9,123 nt of DNA from an uncultured Prevotellaceae bacterium (GCA_900315105.1 OMXX01000129.1:1-9123), one strand, 5' to 3'. Shown: positions 1 through 8,188, counted from the stretch's first letter. Made by a program: numbers and translations. Notes: generated from the sequence alone by a model not told the origin.

Positions 1-16
1 GTAAAAGTGCAGTTTT

Positions 17-60
17 GTGTAGGTATCGTGTAGGCTTAGTGTAGGCTTAGTGTAGGCTTG
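17..60. repeat. Four tandem 11-bp direct repeats (GTGTAGGCTTA type)
   Basis: Copies start at 17, 28, 39 and 50. The two central copies are identical (GTGTAGGCTTA), the first diverges in its last four bases, and the last differs at one. Two more GTGTAGG-like cores sit at 106-113 (GTGTAGGC) and 115-121 (TGTAGGC, preceded by A instead of G), closer to the operon's 3' end. The period is close to one helical turn, so a protein bound to each copy would lie on one DNA face, as with iterons or recombinase accessory sites. The array is just beyond the stop of the last operon gene. It is not a CRISPR, because there are no spacers. I saw no GC-rich hairpin with a T-run between the stop codon at 147 and the window edge, so no intrinsic terminator can be called there. 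Confidence 0.85.
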
Positions 61-146
61 CGGCATAGATATTTCCCTGTATCTCACCCGTTTAACCCCA
101 AAATCGTGTAGGCATGTAGGCTGATGTGGAACATTTTCGATAAAAC

Positions 147-1604
147 TCAACCCTTATTGTTTATTACTTTGTCGATTAAATAACCCTTGAAGATGTTAAA
201 CTCATGCTCATTTAACATTACATCAAACAGCTCTTGGTCAATTATAGCGTAAGCTATCGTGCGCTCAATAAAATCAAACGTTATTATATTAGCTTCACCT
301 TCCGGGATAGTATTAGAATCTTTTGGGACCAAATCCCAAAACGGTTCCTCACACATATAGTAAAAAGGAATTGCTATATTATATGAAGATGCAGTTCCAA
401 CAACATCAATACATACGTCCGCAAATTCAGTTAATAGATTATCATTAAGCTCCACTTCATTTGTTGTCAAAATCCCATTTTGAGCAAGGTTCCCAATGGA
501 AATCATCAACAACGCTTTTTGTGCGACAAAATCATCCCTCTTCGCTCGATGATTATTAATATCAAACAGGTGAAGATATTTATCTAGCGCATGTTTCTTT
601 GTCTCACGTTCTGCTTCTCTATTTGCATTAATTTGTGCAGCTTCCTTACCCTGTGCAGATTTGGCATCATAAAAGCGTATTCCATAATCCGCAAGATAAT
701 CCATCAGGTCAACGAACATCTGCTTTCTTTTGTCTTTATGCTTAGTATGGTTTTCCAACTGAGAGTTAAACCATGAAAAAAGTTCTGGCTCGTCTTCGGG
801 GGTTGGAAGTTCTAGATTTTCTTCTACGTACCATTTTATTTGGTCACAGTTCCTCTTATAAGAATATTCATATGGAGTAAATATCCAATCTTCATACTCT
901 TTAAGATAATCTTTAAAGGTTGCACGCAAAGACACCAACTCTTTTGCATTACTTTTAGTAAAATCAAGATACCATCTATATAGACTCTCTTCCTCTTCTA
1001 GACCGCGTGGCTGAGGAGAACGGTGCTTCTCTTCTATAAAAGACATAAACTCCATTATACGCTGCTCTGCATACTGGACTTTACGACTGGAAATATTACT
1101 TAGTTGATAACGTTTATCGTATTTCTTCCCATTAAGACCGACATATCCATCCAGAAAGAAGACAAATCGCTTATCTGGGTCTCCATTTAAATTTGCACGA
1201 ATACTTGCCAGATAAGTTCCTGGAAGATGTTTTTTTATCTCTTCAAGTAAAAGATTTAAGCTAATGGGGTCTTTTGATTTCTTCAAAAGATCCTCTGTAA
1301 AATCGCCGACTCTAAATTTTTCGACTTTATGTTCGTTGGCGGAAGTTTCTTTCTCTACTTTGTTCGATTTTGCTGTTTCTACGAGTTCGGGGAGAATATT
1401 CTCCATCTCCTGTATATCCGCAATGGTTTTGTATAATTCGTCCTTAAGGTGATGGGATCGCTCAATATAATCAACCTTTATCTGGTCGTTGGATAGGTCT
1501 ACCAGATCGTTATATGTGGCACAATTAAGCAAGGAAAGTACCAGTTTAAGTCTCTTAGATATAATCCCTATTTCAAAAAGTTGCTTTATAGTATATGGTA
1601 TCAT
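147..1604 (-). CDS. Multidomain probable DNA-binding protein with C-terminal HNH-associated / sulfur-binding-like module (485 aa)
   Basis: Last gene of the operon; its ATG overlaps the radical SAM stop by 4 nt (ATGA), which indicates translational coupling. I recognise no full-length family, but several modules are suggestive. Residues 5-40 resemble a helix-hairpin-helix (TIKQLFEIGIISKR). Residues 112-165 look like a winged helix, with GTYLASIRANL followed by RFVFFLDGYVGL. Residues 181-235 and 250-308 are two helical repeats with conserved W, P and E spacing, like helicase-associated domains (RSPQPRGLEEEE...LYRW; LELPTPEDEPELFSW). Residues 320-345 are charged and helical. Residues 358-482 (QKALLMISIGNL, IPFYYM, FWDLVPK, IIDQELFDVML) resemble the module N-terminal to many HNH endonucleases and the sulfur-binding domain of ScoMcrA-like enzymes. 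No HNH motif follows, so this is probably a reader or adaptor, not a nuclease. No signal peptide or membrane segment is visible. The gene call is firm; the domain assignments are by eye. Confidence 0.72.
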   Translation of the reverse strand: MIPYTIKQLFEIGIISKRLKLVLSLLNCATYNDLVDLSNDQIKVDYIERSHHLKDELYKTIADIQEMENILPELVETAKSNKVEKETSANEHKVEKFRVGDFTEDLLKKSKDPISLNLLLEEIKKHLPGTYLASIRANLNGDPDKRFVFFLDGYVGLNGKKYDKRYQLSNISSRKVQYAEQRIMEFMSFIEEKHRSPQPRGLEEEESLYRWYLDFTKSNAKELVSLRATFKDYLKEYEDWIFTPYEYSYKRNCDQIKWYVEENLELPTPEDEPELFSWFNSQLENHTKHKDKRKQMFVDLMDYLADYGIRFYDAKSAQGKEAAQINANREAERETKKHALDKYLHLFDINNHRAKRDDFVAQKALLMISIGNLAQNGILTTNEVELNDNLLTEFADVCIDVVGTASSYNIAIPFYYMCEEPFWDLVPKDSNTIPEGEANIITFDFIERTIAYAIIDQELFDVMLNEHEFNIFKGYLIDKVINNKG

Positions 1605-3565
1605 TTGGACGACAGTTTGTCAAATTCCTGCTTGAGTAAGTATAGGTCAGTACCTTCCGTTGATATATCATCTCTAAAATTAATGTAATAATGAAGGAGG
1701 TTCTTGACCACCGGTTCATCGAAATCTTCGAGAATACTTTGGCTGAAAATATTTGCATGAATAACCTCGCAGACTTCATCCCATCTTGTTTGAGAGACGG
1801 AATTTTTACACTCTTGCCACGCGCATCTCCAATGATTTGTCCCAATACCCAAATCCTTTTCATCTAACCACTTAAAGAAGAATCTATAAATGAGAAAAGA
1901 TTCTGGCATTTCTAATAAATCCATATATTCATCCTCATTACTTCCAAAGGCTTCCCGAAAGAACGATTGTCCTCTTCCAATTTTTCCCTTTGTACTATTG
2001 AGAATTGCTTGAACTGCTCGAATATATTTGCGATTCCAATACTTTCCTATATAATCCCTATTATGAGAGAAATCTTCAACATCCTCCTCCTTCTTTCTGA
2101 TAGGATGGTATTTCATAGGAAATGAATAGATGCTCACATTTAACTCTTCGCAAAGATCAACATTAATTTTCATCCTCTGATATAACTCTACAGGCTTGTC
2201 GTTAAAGTTATATAGAAGATAATTAGAAAAGTCTCTCAGTCCAGCATCAACACTCAATCTAATTGCTTTTTCGTAAGCTGGTCTAGTTCGAATATCGTCG
2301 AACGCAATTCGTAATGGACTTATCGCAATGCGAGATAATAGGGCAACATTTTCTTCATTGAACAATCGGGCATCCACGCCCTGATTGAAGTCAACATAGC
2401 GAATTTTGGGGGAAGGTCTAAAGTGTTTGGCATATAGATCTTTTAGCTCTTCATAAGCACACAAGAGAGCTTCCTTCCTTGTTGTTAAAAGCTTTGCAAT
2501 GTGATATTTAGAAATTATTTTATACACCTCATAAGACTCATCTCCTTTCAGCCGATTGTAGAAGTCCATTATCATGGACTGAGCCTTGCGGATGTAGGCT
2601 CTATCATTTACATTATTTTTAAGATTGCGAATTGCAATCGCCAATAGGTCTGGCTGCACAAATTTTGCATTCCTACCAAACCCACAATCAACAATATCTT
2701 GAATAATACGAGGGAAGTTCTCAGATGCCAGAACATTGTTATCCATTAACAACATATTCTGTTGTTCCCCATATAGTTCTCGAGTTTGATTTATTCTATC
2801 TACAAGGGGAATATAGTTGTTATAAATTGGTTCTAATGTCGGGACTGCGCAAAATGGGCAACGACGAATACATCCTCTTGTCGTATAACTGTAGTAAGCA
2901 TTCGTCATCGGATATTTATACTCTATTTCGTCAAGAATAGAATAATCTAAGGGAAGCTCGTCAATCATTTGCGTGTCGCCTTTATCCAACTCGCCAGCAC
3001 GCAATATACCCACATGAGGTTTAATGCCGGTTGCTTCCTCAATTTCTTTTGGCTGGATAGAGGCTAATACTCCTCCTACCATCAGGTTCTTGGGGTCTTT
3101 GACTAGGAGCTTTGCAAATTCGATTGTTTCAATTGTTATCTTCCAATAAAAAGTAAACAATGTGGTAACAAACACTCTATCCCAATCCGGATATTTTTTC
3201 CATGTACCCTTCCAATAGAAATCCTTGAAATCAATTGCAATATTAGTTAATTCTAACTCCTTTTCAGAACAATCTACTCCAATCGCATCAAAAGCAGTTT
3301 TCTTTCGAGTTCTTATAAATTCAAATATAGAATCCCTTTTAATATACCAATCTATACTATCATCTACCTTTTTAAATGCAGCAATACACTTATCTGTTAT
3401 CTGCTCAATAACAAAATGTTTCAGATCACCCTTATAGAATACAACATCCCAATTACCCAGATTCTTGTGGTAAGTTGCAATTTTCATAAGCCCTATAGGA
3501 GGGAACTTATTCGAATAATTGGGCTCAATTAATAAAACCTTACGTCTTTTCTTGGGTCTTGCCAT
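1601..3565 (-). CDS. Radical SAM protein with B12-binding-like N-terminal region (654 aa)
   Basis: Residues 229-240 carry TRGCIRRCPFCA, giving the Cx3Cx2C motif (C232, C236, C239) that ligates the 4Fe-4S cluster used to cleave S-adenosylmethionine. Later barrel strands fit the fold: MLLMDNNVLAS (271-281), VDFNQGVDARLF (391-402), LRIAFDD (418-424) and YLLYNFND (449-456). The N-terminus (KVLLIEPNYSNKFPPIGLMK, 9-28) and GGVLASIQP (164-172) resemble the Rossmann-like region of B12-binding radical SAM proteins, but I see no DxHxxG cobalamin-ligand motif, so cobalamin binding is doubtful. Residues 505-654 form a helical tail (FFREAFG, LEMPESFLIYRFF) that I associate with this subfamily. The substrate is unknown; the neighbours suggest DNA, a nucleotide or a partner protein. 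The start shares one base with the GHKL stop (TAATG). The lysine/arginine-rich start (MARPKKRRK) could contact nucleic acid. Confidence 0.9.
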   Translation of the reverse strand: MARPKKRRKVLLIEPNYSNKFPPIGLMKIATYHKNLGNWDVVFYKGDLKHFVIEQITDKCIAAFKKVDDSIDWYIKRDSIFEFIRTRKKTAFDAIGVDCSEKELELTNIAIDFKDFYWKGTWKKYPDWDRVFVTTLFTFYWKITIETIEFAKLLVKDPKNLMVGGVLASIQPKEIEEATGIKPHVGILRAGELDKGDTQMIDELPLDYSILDEIEYKYPMTNAYYSYTTRGCIRRCPFCAVPTLEPIYNNYIPLVDRINQTRELYGEQQNMLLMDNNVLASENFPRIIQDIVDCGFGRNAKFVQPDLLAIAIRNLKNNVNDRAYIRKAQSMIMDFYNRLKGDESYEVYKIISKYHIAKLLTTRKEALLCAYEELKDLYAKHFRPSPKIRYVDFNQGVDARLFNEENVALLSRIAISPLRIAFDDIRTRPAYEKAIRLSVDAGLRDFSNYLLYNFNDKPVELYQRMKINVDLCEELNVSIYSFPMKYHPIRKKEEDVEDFSHNRDYIGKYWNRKYIRAVQAILNSTKGKIGRGQSFFREAFGSNEDEYMDLLEMPESFLIYRFFFKWLDEKDLGIGTNHWRCAWQECKNSVSQTRWDEVCEVIHANIFSQSILEDFDEPVVKNLLHYYINFRDDISTEGTDLYLLKQEFDKLSSK

Positions 3566-5103
3566 TATTTCAATGCTTTAATAATGTCGGCAATTAACTT
3601 TTCAAGTGAAGCCTTATTTTCTGAACCCCATTTCTTACGAAGAAGAACAAATATTTTACGGATAATCTTTATTGTCTCTATGTTATACGTTGAAGCTAAA
3701 GGAGCTAGCTCATCAGAGGCAACAATCTTAACGGTGTTTTTTTCTTTTTTTGTCTTCTCAACAGTTGGAGTGCCCCCATTCTCTTGAATTTCCTTCGATT
3801 TTTGCTGATAATACTCAACAAGAGGTGTACCTGCAGATGAAGAAGCAATCTCTTTGGAAGATGTCTTCTCAATTGTGGCCAAGGCTTTTTCCACTTCACC
3901 TTTCGCTTGAGTTTTGTCAACGGCCTCATCTTCAGACTTAACCTTAGACACCCCAACATTCAAATCACGCACGGCTCTCTTGAGTTCGCTTGCCATATAA
4001 TAAACTTGACGCATTTCTGAGAACTTATTTCTCAGGAGGTCATATAGCAAAAGAGCTTCATGGGTTGAAGCCAATCCTTGTCTCGTGCTATCTGGGACAA
4101 CATCTGGGCTTACTACATGTATTTCGCCATAAAAGTAATGATTGCCTCTTGCTTCGCTGAAAAACTTATCCAAAAGTTTAGAATCTCCAATTTGGATGTT
4201 GTTTTTGCGCAATCTTATGCCACGATTCGGTTCAAGTTCATCATCAAATGTTTCGGGAATTTCTCTTGAAAAAGGAGTTATGGCATACCAGCCCCATGCC
4301 AACTCTGTGTCCTCATCTTTTAAATGAAAAACATCAATCCCTAAAATTTCATCTCCATTTCCAATAACCTTAAGTCCGTATTTTTTGGTTATCGGCTTGT
4401 TGTTAACGCTCACCTTTACATATTTGAGATTCGAATAGAGCTCTTTAAATTCCAGATTTTGTGGAATTAATATGTTTTTGAACTGAAAAGAGAAATCAAC
4501 AGGCGCAACAGCAGAAAGGTAAGATGAGATTTCTGACTCTGATAATAACTCGTCGTAACCTTCCTTTATATTTTCCAAAGTTACCTCAAAGAAATGATCT
4601 TCGCCATCGACAAATCTTGAAACAGACGAAATTTCAGTCATCACAGAAACGGCATCACTATGATTGTTTTTGTCCCGTATAATATTCCGCGCTTTATCCG
4701 AGTCAATAATTACTTCCGTGCCTTCGGTATCACCATTAGCTTTAGTCCTAAATATGATACGGGAACAGAACCCAGCTCCAACGAGTCGTCCCACTCCATA
4801 TTGGCCGGCTTGGGTATATCCATCTTTCTCTGAGGCCGCAATATTCAATAAGGTTGCAGGCGCCTTATCCTGCGTAATACCCGTACCATTGTCCCGGATT
4901 GTTACTGTCCTGTGTTTAGAGTCAATTTTAACGTTGACAATACCATCGTTTATACTTTTTAAATAACCCTTTGCTACAGCCTGCTGAATGGCGTCAAAGG
5001 AATTCTGGATATATTCTCGGTAAATAACCTTACATTCGTCATACATATTGAACATCAGCATCTCGATGATGTTCTTTCCAAATATTGGTGCTGGAGCTTT
5101 CAT
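3565..5103 (-). CDS. GHKL (Hsp90/GyrB/MutL-type) ATPase (512 aa)
   Basis: All three nucleotide-binding boxes of the Bergerat fold are present near the N-terminus: the N-box EYIQNSFDAI (E30, N34, D37), the G1 box RDNGTGI (D71-G75) and the G2 box GQYGVGRLVG (100-109). There is no histidine-kinase phospho-acceptor domain, so this belongs with the clamp-type ATPases. Residues about 294-343 (RGIRLRKNNIQIGD, then VVPDSTRQGL) parallel the Hsp90 middle segment that carries the catalytic-loop arginine, which makes an ATP-gated dimer clamp plausible. Residues 381-460 form a charged, Ser/Thr/Lys/Glu-rich linker, and 470-512 a short helical C-terminal domain. There is no gyrase or MutL-specific C-terminal domain and no membrane segment. 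It starts 4 nt after the HerA-like stop. GHKL proteins recur in defence loci; the role here, as a sensor, switch or chaperone for its neighbours, is inferred. The ATPase assignment is firm. Confidence 0.9.
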   Translation of the reverse strand: MKAPAPIFGKNIIEMLMFNMYDECKVIYREYIQNSFDAIQQAVAKGYLKSINDGIVNVKIDSKHRTVTIRDNGTGITQDKAPATLLNIAASEKDGYTQAGQYGVGRLVGAGFCSRIIFRTKANGDTEGTEVIIDSDKARNIIRDKNNHSDAVSVMTEISSVSRFVDGEDHFFEVTLENIKEGYDELLSESEISSYLSAVAPVDFSFQFKNILIPQNLEFKELYSNLKYVKVSVNNKPITKKYGLKVIGNGDEILGIDVFHLKDEDTELAWGWYAITPFSREIPETFDDELEPNRGIRLRKNNIQIGDSKLLDKFFSEARGNHYFYGEIHVVSPDVVPDSTRQGLASTHEALLLYDLLRNKFSEMRQVYYMASELKRAVRDLNVGVSKVKSEDEAVDKTQAKGEVEKALATIEKTSSKEIASSSAGTPLVEYYQQKSKEIQENGGTPTVEKTKKEKNTVKIVASDELAPLASTYNIETIKIIRKIFVLLRKKWGSENKASLEKLIADIIKALK

Positions 5104-5107
5104 CTTA

Positions 5108-6772
5108 TTATCCGTTAGGGAATTGCTTATAAGTTGGACGGGGGAATCTTACGTTTACCAATGACCGCAGGGCGGGGTTTGATATAATATATTCGCCTGG
5201 GCTTAGTCGAGTCATCATATTTTGATATGTTTTTGGAATATAACGATAGTCTGACTTTGAGACCTCAATCGCGTTTGTTCTTCCATATGCAGCTGTGGCA
5301 CAGTTGCCCTTTACTCTGTCGTGAATAGCACTTCTAAATTGCTCTACAGAAAAGAGGATAATGCCCAAAGAGCGACCACGCTCTGCGATATCAAGTAATT
5401 GACGTAATATTGGCGAATTCTTAGGAACATCGTTAGAGGCGTACTTATTTAACTCGTCAACAAACATAATAACCTTGTGGGGGATATCGTCTCTTTCTGC
5501 GCCAAGCTTTAAATCATAAATGGCTCGGGCGACACTGCCAAAGACGAAACTTTGAGTGTTTTCATCAAGTCTAGCAATGTCAATAACCATAACCTGATTC
5601 TTGCGCAGCTTGTGACTAATTTCGTCACATATATCAACTTCGCCATCTAACAAGTCTTTGGCGAAAACATCATTGTTAATCGCTTTTCCTATGCAGCGTT
5701 TGAATTTACGCCAACTAGTAACCATAATCTCATTCTTCGTCCCTCCATTGGTTCCTGTTCTTGTACATTCATCGATAGTCTCTTTAAATGTGGACCATTT
5801 GTTAATGCCATTAAAGTTACCTTCATGATTAATGATGTAATTAACACAACTCTCCATTGTGCCGCTACTATCATCTTCGTTTGCCAATAAAAGGTCTAGT
5901 TTATCTTGACACTTGTCAAACGTGAATTTGTACGCTTTTGCCTTACCCTTCGACATCTGTGCCTTAATATCTTTTGGGGTCGCGTAGGATTGCGTTTGGG
6001 CTGTCAATCTATCCTTGCCATAAGGATAGTAGTAATGAACATTTTCAAAGGGAGTAGGATTCAAATCTAGTTTGTCCGTATAAATCTCTTTATCCACGTC
6101 AGATAGGTCAACATTCGGTTCATCAATAGCCATTAAATCACGGCCCTTTACATTAAAGAACACAAAAGCTACACTTTCGTCATCGTCTCCACGGAACTTC
6201 TGCTGAATTGCGCGGAGCAAAAACATTGAATAAGACGTTTTTGCTGCAAGGCCTGAAATTCCTGATACGTTCATGTGCGCTCCATCGGGACCAATTAAGA
6301 AGTGAGAGTCCAAAACAACTTTAACTTTGATTGCCTCTTCTCCTTTATACATTTGAAGATAGCCACAGACGAGAGGATTCTTAACATCTTCATCACTTAA
6401 TCCTAAAGCCGCTTTTATATCATCTGGATTGCACAGCGAAACTTGCCTATCATTAAGGACTGGAGTGTAGATGCCTTTTGTATTATGGGCAACACTGCAC
6501 TTTACATAGTTCATCCCAAGTCTATTCATATTGCCAATGTTGGGTGCCGTATCTCCAAAGTCACTGGAAATAAAGCTTGTAAAATGACTTGGGGCATCTG
6601 TTACATGACTAATCTCTTCTATTACACCATAAGTTACAGAGTCTCCTTCATGTTGAACTTTTACGATATCAAAAGGGCTAAGAATTTGTTTCTTATCCGT
6701 CCAAAAAAAGAAATTGTCAATGGTCGACGGACATTTCTCCGTTGCAGACACCTTACCTATGATTTTTTCCAT
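5108..6772 (-). CDS. HerA-family (DUF87/FtsK-like) DNA translocase ATPase (554 aa)
   Basis: The first 55 residues (IIGKVSATEKCPSTIDNFFF, then FDIVKV and YGVIEEI) match the HAS-barrel start of HerA ATPases. Walker B is clear at 433-440 (VIMFVDEL, D439-E440), followed by RGRSLGIILFSVEQFRSAI (465-483), the conserved arginine and sensor-glutamine region. The Walker A equivalent is SGISGLAAKTS (170-180): K178 and T179 are kept, but the Gly expected just before the Lys is Ala. Such variant P-loops occur in some HerA-like groups and may still bind ATP. HerA proteins form hexameric rings that translocate DNA and activate a partner nuclease. Here the NurA-like gene lies 4 nt upstream, which strongly suggests a HerA-NurA complex in the cytoplasm. 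An insertion of roughly 150 residues rich in charged residues (about 210-370) lies between Walker A and Walker B. The ATG is preceded by AGGG only 2 nt away, a poor Shine-Dalgarno. Confidence 0.9.
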   Translation of the reverse strand: MEKIIGKVSATEKCPSTIDNFFFWTDKKQILSPFDIVKVQHEGDSVTYGVIEEISHVTDAPSHFTSFISSDFGDTAPNIGNMNRLGMNYVKCSVAHNTKGIYTPVLNDRQVSLCNPDDIKAALGLSDEDVKNPLVCGYLQMYKGEEAIKVKVVLDSHFLIGPDGAHMNVSGISGLAAKTSYSMFLLRAIQQKFRGDDDESVAFVFFNVKGRDLMAIDEPNVDLSDVDKEIYTDKLDLNPTPFENVHYYYPYGKDRLTAQTQSYATPKDIKAQMSKGKAKAYKFTFDKCQDKLDLLLANEDDSSGTMESCVNYIINHEGNFNGINKWSTFKETIDECTRTGTNGGTKNEIMVTSWRKFKRCIGKAINNDVFAKDLLDGEVDICDEISHKLRKNQVMVIDIARLDENTQSFVFGSVARAIYDLKLGAERDDIPHKVIMFVDELNKYASNDVPKNSPILRQLLDIAERGRSLGIILFSVEQFRSAIHDRVKGNCATAAYGRTNAIEVSKSDYRYIPKTYQNMMTRLSPGEYIISNPALRSLVNVRFPRPTYKQFPNG

Positions 6773-6776
6773 ATCC

Positions 6777-7961
6777 CTAGAAAATTTTATATATAACTTC
6801 TTTGTCTATGTATTGTGATTTGCAGAATGATTCAGTAAGGTAGACAGGATAAAGATGATTTGCCCACCTCGTATCATTTCCGTAACATACGGGAAAAGCC
6901 TCTCTAATCAAATTTGCGGATATAATATCAATAACCTCAGAATCTATCATCGCGCCCTTCTCGTCTAAGACCATTTCGCATTTAATAATATCGGATACTG
7001 GTGTTTCGCGAAAATCGCTTTTTCTTAAGCGCAAATACCATACAGCATAATAGCTCTGCGAGTATTCTGACTGATATTCATATGCCTTTGTTCTTTCAAA
7101 AGGCTCAAGGTTTGAAATTGTTTTCGACAAACGATTTCCCTCAAAATCATTCATTAACTCCGGATCAAAACGCTTTGAGACTCCCACTACATGTTTATAA
7201 TTTTGATGTAAAAGTGCGAATTCTGTTGAGTTTAAACCCATATTTGAATAGCGAGGATTATAGTCTATCGAACCATCTTTTATCAGGAAGTGCTCGTCAT
7301 CAAGAAGATTTTGCTCACACATTTTCTTAACGACTAACTGCTCAGAGTCTGTCATTTCATTTTGAATAAGTGCCTGAGCTCGACTTCTATATTTGTCCTT
7401 CCCTTTTAGTAATTCGTCGCGACCATCCGTCTTATATAGTAACATTTCGTTTAGTCGAAGCCCACGTTCCCTTAAAAATGGAACTTTTTCCATCTCGGCA
7501 TTGATGCGCTCACAATATAATCTGCAAAAATTTCCGCCTCTATTCTCGTCATCAATATCAAAATCATCGGGAAGAGCTATCACTATTTTATTCTCAACCA
7601 ATAGTTTCTTAAATTCGTCTCGAGAAGGACGTTGACAACATCCGACAATTATTTGACCAGCAAGCACAGGGTATATTTTTCTCCCGATTGCAATATCGTC
7701 AATCTTGTATATGTGTCGTGAACCGTCCAAGAAATAACTAAATATAGGCGTAGTTACTTCAATGTAATCAGACTTAATCTTTACTGTCTTAACTCTGCTC
7801 TGATTTGTTTCTGCAAAGGGACTCTTTGCTATCTGGGTGGCTGGCTTGTCATCGTAGTCTAGAGTCTCTGGCAGATTTTCATCTAACGAAATCTTCTTAG
7901 TATGATAAAGGGTATATTTACCATTACTTTGTTCCTGAATAAAGTCGAGTATCTTTCCCAT
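6777..7961 (-). CDS. NurA-like nuclease, partner of the HerA-family ATPase (394 aa)
   Basis: First gene of the operon. NurA-family landmarks appear in order: FLDGSR at 77-82, where D79 is the expected first metal ligand; LIKDGSIDYN at 226-235, where D229 is the second acidic site; HVVGVSKRF at 257-265, the conserved 'GvsK' segment; and HLYPVYLTES at 369-378, matching the C-terminal 'YP..l' motif. NurA nucleases digest DNA from ends with Mn2+ and work as a dimer docked on a HerA hexamer. The next gene is HerA-like and only 4 nt away, which supports the assignment. The usual acidic or His residue after the C-terminal YP motif is hard to place (T376/E377), so one metal ligand may differ. The first 70 residues are not recognised and may be the HerA contact. 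The start at 7961 is the first Met after the leader; it has no strong Shine-Dalgarno. Similarity was judged by motif, not by alignment. Confidence 0.78.
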   Translation of the reverse strand: MGKILDFIQEQSNGKYTLYHTKKISLDENLPETLDYDDKPATQIAKSPFAETNQSRVKTVKIKSDYIEVTTPIFSYFLDGSRHIYKIDDIAIGRKIYPVLAGQIIVGCCQRPSRDEFKKLLVENKIVIALPDDFDIDDENRGGNFCRLYCERINAEMEKVPFLRERGLRLNEMLLYKTDGRDELLKGKDKYRSRAQALIQNEMTDSEQLVVKKMCEQNLLDDEHFLIKDGSIDYNPRYSNMGLNSTEFALLHQNYKHVVGVSKRFDPELMNDFEGNRLSKTISNLEPFERTKAYEYQSEYSQSYYAVWYLRLRKSDFRETPVSDIIKCEMVLDEKGAMIDSEVIDIISANLIREAFPVCYGNDTRWANHLYPVYLTESFCKSQYIDKEVIYKIF

Positions 7962-8188
7962 AGATATGACGTCTTCGTTGAATAATAATTAGTAGAAGCA
8001 TACCATTCGCAACATTTGTTCGTCTTGCTTAGGTATCAATCCCTATTTAAGCGCACTAGATCAAAGAATTTCTTGTTCTTCTGTTTGTTATATATTTTTG
8101 AGCAACAGACTATATCTTCAGGCTTGTATACTGGTTACATTCAAAAGACCTCAAGACACAAAAGAAGCGCAGACCTGACTCTTCTCTC

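Noticed and set aside
17..124. CRISPR array
   Set aside because: The repeats are only 11 bp, directly abutting, with no spacers and no cas genes.
1573..1863. 96-codon minus-strand ORF across the junction of the last two operon genes
   Set aside because: It lies in another frame inside the radical SAM C-terminus, whose own frame has good motifs and a standard ATGA overlap with the next gene.
1601..3565. Viperin-type radical SAM nucleotide synthase
   Set aside because: The protein is far longer than viperins, has a B12-binding-like N-terminus and a different helical tail, and its cluster motif context (TRGCIRRCPFCA) is of another subgroup.
3565..5103. Sensor histidine kinase
   Set aside because: There is no dimerisation or phospho-acceptor histidine domain and no membrane segment, and the ATPase domain is at the N-terminus as in Hsp90/MutL/GyrB.
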